The position numbers and the translations under genes were made by a program. A stretch of DNA of 6,753 nt from an uncultured Clostridia bacterium (GTDB lineage: Bacteria > Bacillota > Clostridia > Lachnospirales > Lachnospiraceae). The stretch covers positions 1-6,753 of the forward strand of contig CAMORF010000126.1 in the NCBI GenBank assembly GCA_946623485.1, in the 5' to 3' direction. The notes beneath the pieces were generated by a model that saw nothing but the letters and a program-made list of their open reading frames with translations, ran no database searches and had not been told where the DNA came from. How positions within the stretch are numbered: the stretch's first letter is position 1; each line of letters starts with the position of its first letter. Shown here in pieces: positions 6,505 through 6,753 of the stretch.

Positions 6505-6537
6505 TTAACGGATTTTTAACGTTTTTTTCGATATAAT
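6505..6537 (+). promoter_or_regulatory. Plus-strand -10 box with overlapping TTAACG direct repeat
   Basis: A perfect TATAAT lies at 6532-6537. No convincing -35 hexamer is found at 16-18 bp. Instead TTAACG occurs twice (6505-6510 and 6516-6521), separated by 5 bp, so the repeats are 11 bp apart. That geometry matches direct-repeat boxes of OmpR/PhoB-family response regulators such as the Bacillus PhoP box TTAACA-N5-TTAACA. Such promoters often have a poor -35. The first gene downstream would be the partial ORF at 6605. Confidence 0.35.
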
Positions 6538-6604
6538 AGAGTTTATGCGAGTATAAAAGCACTGCCGCTCTTCATTCCAATCTCAATCCGGATAAAGACT
6601 CCTG

Positions 6605-6753
6605 ATGGTAAATCAAGGATCAGGGAAAAGCGTGCATCCTGAAAAGGCAGTTAGTCAGATTTTATTTGCAATCCTGTTGCAAACATTCAGAACAGGCTTT
6701 TTCAGAGAAGTATGTGAAATAAGGCACTGTCACGGAATAACCTGTACATCTTG
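6605..6753 (+). CDS. Partial small hypothetical protein running off the right edge
   Basis: A plus-strand frame opens with ATG at 6605 and stays open for 49 codons to the window end. It starts MVNQGSGKSVHPEKAV and ends with IRHCHGITCTS. The end matches RICREITCTS of copy L in the same frame, at 23 of 29 bases, and two of the differences are synonymous third-position changes (ACT/ACC, TGC/TGT). This would therefore be the most intact member of the repeat family. The ribosome binding site is weak. A TATAAT sits about 70 nt upstream. The first 30 codons look unremarkable in composition, so a chance frame attached to a repeat is possible. I recognise no family. Confidence 0.3.
   Translation, partial: MVNQGSGKSVHPEKAVSQILFAILLQTFRTGFFREVCEIRHCHGITCTS
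6665..6683. repeat. Small hairpin TTTGCAA/TTGCAAA
   Basis: A perfect 7-bp inverted repeat (6665-6671 with 6677-6683, loop TCCTG) lies inside the partial ORF. A second, weaker one pairs CCTGAT (6601-6606) with ATCAGG (6619-6624). No T-run follows either on either strand. Confidence 0.4.

Noticed and set aside
6541..6660. Riboswitch (c-di-GMP or other) in the right-hand spacer
   Set aside because: The conserved cores of the riboswitch classes I know are not present; only short hairpins are seen.

Overview
The window looks like chromosomal DNA from an anaerobic Bacillota, most likely a Lachnospiraceae-type gut or rumen Clostridia. This is inferred from the gene types (7TM-HD-GYP sensor, divergent GH36 enzyme, secreted peptidoglycan-binding/HAD fusion), strong AGGAGG-type ribosome binding sites and balanced base composition. 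It is not based on any search. All three large genes lie on the minus strand, so transcription runs from right to left.

Layout, right to left: (a) 5988-6753 holds no large gene. It has two copies of a degenerate repeat family that look like remnants of a small-protein gene read on the plus strand, one degenerate (6277-6480) and one running off the right edge (ORF from 6605). It also has a plus-strand TATAAT with an overlapping TTAACG direct repeat, a degenerate tandem repeat (6137-6230), a weak minus-strand promoter, a candidate CcpA cre site and a 22-codon leader ORF. (b) 3840-5975 encodes a GH36-type alpha-galactosidase-like enzyme. (c) A 129-bp spacer has two mutually exclusive stem-loops. 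(d) 1899-3710 encodes a 7TM-PAS-HD-GYP protein, a predicted membrane c-di-GMP phosphodiesterase. (e) 1622-1898 holds a third, inverted copy of the repeat family and a possible 19-codon TTG-start ORF with a perfect ribosome binding site. (f) 251-1621 encodes a secreted HAD-type phosphatase with an N-terminal peptidoglycan-binding domain. (g) 72-217 is an almost fully base-paired chain of five hairpins, whose two outer members are paralogous with a compensated base-pair change.

Working together (inference): the GH36 gene and the HD-GYP gene may be co-transcribed, placing sugar-responsive (cre-like) control upstream of a c-di-GMP-degrading sensor. The HAD gene is separated from them by the repeat copy and may be a separate unit. 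The least explained parts are the repeat family, whose two near-complete copies sit as inverted repeats around the GH36/HD-GYP pair, and the five-hairpin cluster downstream of the HAD gene. All alignments and positions were made by eye; no search or folding program was run.
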